Source: Chrysophaeum taylorii
Lineage: Eukaryota; Sar; Pelagophyceae; Pelagomonadales; Pelagomonadaceae
Assembly: GCA_029834535.1 (NCBI GenBank)
Contig: JAQMWT010000243.1
Location: forward strand, 1 to 51,891
DNA length: 51,891 nt
Direction of reading: 5' to 3'
Part shown: positions 48,367-51,891 of the stretch, in pieces
Layout of the letters: the number at the start of each line of letters is the position of its first letter
How positions within the stretch are numbered: the stretch's first letter is position 1
Position numbers and translations under genes: made by a program
The notes under the pieces: model-generated
What the model was told of the DNA's origin: nothing
Databases searched by the model: none
The model's input: only the letters and a program-made list of their open reading frames with translations

Positions 48367-49055
48367 GGTTCTCGACGCTCACGGCAAGGTGCTTCTCACG
48401 CAGGCCAACCTTGTCAACCGCGGAGGAGCGCGGACCACCTGGCATGACGGCCAGCTCGACTGCGTCCACGGCAGCGTCAAAGAGGCCGGCATCAGCCCTG
48501 TCCGAGGTTTTCGGCATCTTTGCTGACGTCGTCGCCCCTACCATTCGCACGCGCCTCTACGGCCGGTACCGAGGCAATCTCGCCCGACGTCAAGTCGTCC
48601 CAGACATCCTCACCACGCTCGACAACAAGGAGCAACTATACGACATCAAAACCGTCGCTTGGGGTTCGTTGTACACCGCCCACGCCCTCCATCCCTCCAC
48701 CGTCGCCGTCGATCGGCGCGCAGCGCAAGTCCACCGGAATACCTCGCTCACGCCCGCGGCATCGACGCCATCATCCCCAGCCGGGTACAGCGCCACCGCC
48801 TGGCTTCTTGGGCCCTGTCGAACAGCGGCTACGTAGCTACGGCACCGTCGCCGGCCTCGTCTTTGGTGCCTTCGGTGAGGCCAGGGCGGCGTGCCACGCT
48901 CTCGCCCAAACATGCGCAGAGCGCATCGCTGCGCGAACCTGGGTGGCAAGCGGCTGCGCCAACTTCACAGAGGCAAAGGCGGCCCAAACTCGCCGCATCT
49001 ACCGTGAGTGGGGGATCGCCAACGCATTAGGCCGGGCTCGCTGTGCCCTCACCGC
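48366..49055 (+). pseudogene. Second copy of the PD-(D/E)XK-like retroelement fragment
   Basis: Begins TTCTCGACGCTCACGGCAAG, corresponding to 42615 in the first copy, and ends at GTGCCCTCACCGCC. PDILTTLD...YDIKT is kept (about 48600-48655, with L to V after KT). Small indels put the parts in three frames (near 48490, 48740 and 48775). It is 5'- and 3'-truncated relative to the first copy and fused at its right to two tail repeats. Confidence 0.75.
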
Positions 49056-49226
49056 CACACACCCCCCTCTTAGCAGTCGACATTTAAAGACAAACAAACA
49101 AACCCCACAAACCCACCCACATCCTTCATGCTCCCCACACACACCCCCCTCTTAGCAGTCGACATTTAAAGACAAACAAACAAACAGACAAACAGACAGA
49201 CAAACATCTGTCAATTAGTAGTTAGG
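49056..49226 (+). repeat. Two tail repeats
   Basis: CACCCCCCTCTTAGCAGTCG and CATTTAAAGACAAACA occur twice, with CCCACATCCTTCATGCTCCC between, ending ACATCTGTCAATTAGTAGTT. Mirror image of 38886-39010. Confidence 0.8.
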
Positions 49227-49239
49227 ATATCATTTTCAT

Positions 49240-49397
49240 TTTACATCACCGGTAGAGAACCGGCACGTAAAGTGGGCCAAATAAGCTGCCCTTACTATTC
49301 GGCCAACTTTCCCTTTGGTAATCCGGTAGAGAACGGGTCTTAGTTGCTAGAAAGCGAATTTACCTATTGGACGCAAGACTGCTCCGGACATCTTCCG
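49240..49397. repeat. Right end of the TIR-bounded composite
   Basis: CCGGTAGAGAACCGG (49250) and CCGGTAGAGAACGGG (49323) lie in tandem. The second is the exact inverse of 45181-45195. The direct repeat 49344-49397 follows. Confidence 0.65.
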
Positions 49398-49796
49398 GTT
49401 TTTCTCGCCATAAACCGCGTCATGGCTCGCGCCTTCGTGGCGAGCGACGGCGGAAATCCACGCGGCTCGGGATGACGAGACAAACCGTCCGGCGATCGGC
49501 AGCCACCCCGAAGGCGTCGTCGCCCGCGCAGGCGAACCTTGATCTCGAAGCGCTTCTGACTTGAACGCTGCGTTATCAGCGCTAGATTATAATTGAGCCG
49601 TTTTTTTGCGATCACGCGCGACCCTTCGAAAACACCCAAGAGGTCGACTCCGGGCGCCGCCGAGCCGGTGACACAGCCTCGACATCTGCACCCACACGTG
49701 GGAACAAGCCCGAGACCCGTAGGAGTCACTGCCTCCACAAGGTGTCGCGCCAAACTCGGGTCTTTCTGAGGCGAGTTTTTAATTTAATCGAAGACC
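49398..49796. other. Spacer, no supported gene
   Basis: GC-rich at first, with an ATG at 49423 whose frame closes after 17 codons, then an AT-rich patch (TTATAATTGAGCCGTTTTTT, 49588-49607). Nothing recognisable. Confidence 0.6.
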
Positions 49797-51891
49797 CGAC
49801 GGCTCCGACCCGGATGGTTTGAGGACGCGGCGGAAGAGCTCCAGCCTCTGATCGAGCGACGCAACTCCCTCCACGCGTTTGTGCTCTCGCTCGGTGCCCG
49901 GCGCCGTCTTCGCTCGGCGTCCACGATCCTCAACGACCTTCGGGCGATCAAGTCGCGGCTCGCGAAGGCCGTAGCACGGGCGAAAGAGCGATGGATTACT
50001 CGTCTGTGTGCCGGACTCAACGCGGGAAGCGAGTCGCTCGGCGGCACCTCGAAATACTGGAATACGGTCGGACGGCTCCGACGCGGTCTCACGAAGACCA
50101 CATTGGCTAGGCAGGTGCAGATGACGAAGGCCGACGGTAGCAGGTGCTCGTCGCCACAGGAGAACGCCGACGTGTTCAAGGCGCACTTCAAGCAGCTCTA
50201 CAGTCGACAAGCTCGCTACGACCCCACCGTGATCAACGACGTTGACCAGTTGCCGATCCGTCCGGAACTCGGGAAACCACCGATGCATGAGGAGATAAAA
50301 CGGGCCGTTGGTCAGCTGAACTGCACCGCGCCCGGCGAATCGGGCCTGCGCGCGGAGGTCTGGAAGGCGCTCGCCACCGACGCTCGCACGCTCCCGCTGT
50401 TGGGCGGTAGCGGTCCTCGGTTGGGAGTCCGAAGTCCAGCCGGCCGAGTGGGACGTAGGCCTCTCGGGATTCTCCCAAGAAGGATCTCCCTGCCGGGCAA
50501 CCCGCGGGATCATGATGCTCGAGGTCGCGCAGAAGATCGTTTCGAATCGTCCGTGCGCGACTCAACGTCATCTGCGGGGCCCTCGATCACGAGTCCAATG
50601 TGGATTCCGACCGAGAGCGCGGTACGTCCGACGCCACCTTCGCTCAAGCTGGCGCTGAAGACGGCGTGAGCACGGTCAGGACTCGTGGGTACTGTTCATC
50701 GATTCGTTAAGGCGTGACCGCGTCCCGCGAGGCTTCGGAGGTGTCCTGAAGTTCGGCGTCCCGCCGAAGCTCGTCGAAGTCATCAGGGCCTCCACCGAAT
50801 CCAGGTCCACTTCGGTCAGCGGTGTCGTCGCCTCGGTTGACTCGATCATCGGCGTCAAGCAGGGCGACGTCCTGGGCCCCGTCCTGTTCGTGCTGTTCAT
50901 GGCGGCACTGACGACGTCGTTTCGACGACGCCATGGCCGCGCCCCGTGAAACGACGTCGCCATGGCCGCGCCCCGTGTGTCTACCGTACGCGGAAAGACT
51001 TTCAGATGACGAACCGGGGTTGGTCCACTCGCGGAGACGAGTTTCCCTTCGATGAATCGGCGTACGCCACGACGTTGCCTTTCTCTTCTGGGACCGCCAC
51101 ATCGCCGCCAGCGAGACACCGCGCCTCATCGAACACTGCGACGCCAGGGGCATGGAGGTGCATTGCGGCAACCGACACACGAAGGCGGCGTCCAAAACGG
51201 AGATGCTGTTCGTCGCTCGCCCGGCACACCTGTACGGCGACAAAGTCGTTCGACGACACGGACCTCCGGACATCGAGCTCGGGCGCGGCCGCTTCATACC
51301 GGTCGTCGACCAGTTTAAACCTCGGCTCGGTCCTCTCGCGCGACTGCGCGACGACTCAGACGTCGACGCGCGGATCAAGAAGGCGTCTCAGGCGGCTCGG
51401 TGCCTTGCGGGACTGCATCTTCGCCTCGAAGTCCGTCTCTGCTCGCGCCAAGCGCCTGCTGATCTGTCTCGCTCGTCCTTGCCATCCTCCTTCACGGTGC
51501 GGAATCGTGGTGCCTCAAAGGTCCTGTTCGGCCGGCGCGTGTTTCACGCGCAGTGCGCCCGCGTCATTGTGTGTGTGACCTGGAAACCTGCGTTCACCAT
51601 CTCAACGGAGATCGCGCTGCGGCGTCGGCCTCGAGTCCATAGGCGATGCGCGTCACCGCGCCGCCAGCTCCGCTGGGCCGGTCACGTCGCCCACGCCGCC
51701 GGCCTCCCGACTCCGCCATAAGATGGCGTCTTGGGTCCGCTCAAGCGCCCACCAGGGAACTCCTGGATAACGTAGCGGGAGGTCGCTCGCCAAGGCGCCG
51801 GAAATGCGGCATTCCCGTGCCAACTCGGTGGCCACGACCTCGCGCACAAGACCGCGCAGTGGCAGTCCGCCATCCGCGCACTTTCATCCTG
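49797..51891 (+). mobile_element. Second LINE copy, 5'-truncated, running off the right edge
   Basis: Homologous to 35585-37900 of the first LINE. It starts inside the spacer between endonuclease and RT (CTCCGACCCGGATGGTTTGA). Up to about 50390 it is about 98-99% similar and in frame (GARRRLRSASTILNDLRAIK). Beyond 50390 there are many one-base deletions and a local duplication (GACGTCG..CATGGCCGCGCCCCGT twice at 50915-50975). At 50857 it has AAG where the first copy has the TAG stop, and at 51481 it has the unoccupied site of the 272-bp insert. Confidence 0.9.

Noticed and set aside
1..51891. Reassigned stop codon explaining in-frame stops
   Set aside because: All three stop codons occur in-frame, and many genes also show frameshifts; decay is simpler.
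1..51891. tRNA or rRNA genes
   Set aside because: No A/B-box pairs with cloverleaf pairing and no rRNA-like segment noticed by eye; a tRNAscan-SE run would settle it.

Overview
This is a stretch of eukaryotic repeat DNA, about 52 kb of nested and decayed transposable elements. I recognise no host housekeeping gene and no structural RNA gene. The mix (Helitron, Ty1/copia, Ty3/gypsy, an EN-RT LINE, LTR elements carrying DNA methyltransferase genes, GC-rich minisatellites) fits a protist or microalgal genome. I cannot place it further from sequence alone.

Layout. (1) 1-3.3 kb: a Helitron Rep/helicase running in from the left edge, with one nonsense codon and several frameshifts. (2) 3.3-6.1 kb: two long unrecognised plus-strand ORFs ending in a 193-bp LTR. 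(3) 6.1-11.77 kb: a decayed plus-strand Ty1/copia element. It holds two arrays of one 17-bp minisatellite family, which bracket a broken gene of unknown function. (4) 11.77-17.81 kb: a minus-strand Ty1/copia element inserted in the RNase H region of the previous one. Upstream of its integrase it carries a nearly complete cytosine-5 DNA methyltransferase (C5-MTase). (5) 17.81-27.51 kb: a minus-strand Ty3/gypsy element (Gag, RS-rich ORF, protease, a second and different C5-MTase, RT, RNase H, integrase). Its left end lies inside motif I of the copia C5-MTase. (6) 27.5-38.4 kb: an LTR and leader fragment, then a minus-strand LTR element with a large coiled-coil Gag and a degenerate relative of the copia C5-MTase. 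That element is interrupted by a short LINE derivative and by a 3.7-kb LINE, which itself contains another short derivative. (7) 38.4-49.3 kb: direct and inverted ~1-kb units made of a Helitron helicase 3' fragment plus a minisatellite. Two copies of a PD-(D/E)XK-like retroelement fragment, a 1.26-kb terminal-inverted-repeat element and a TIR-bounded composite also lie here. (8) 49.8 kb to the end: a second, 5'-truncated LINE copy.

The most interesting content is repeated association of C5-MTase genes with LTR retrotransposons: two clear, differently placed MTases in two superfamilies, plus a probable degenerate third. Next comes the LINE and its ~0.3-kb derivatives, which keep both LINE ends and a 3' hairpin that varies by compensatory changes. 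Nearly every coding region carries point stops or small indels, so the copies here look inactive.
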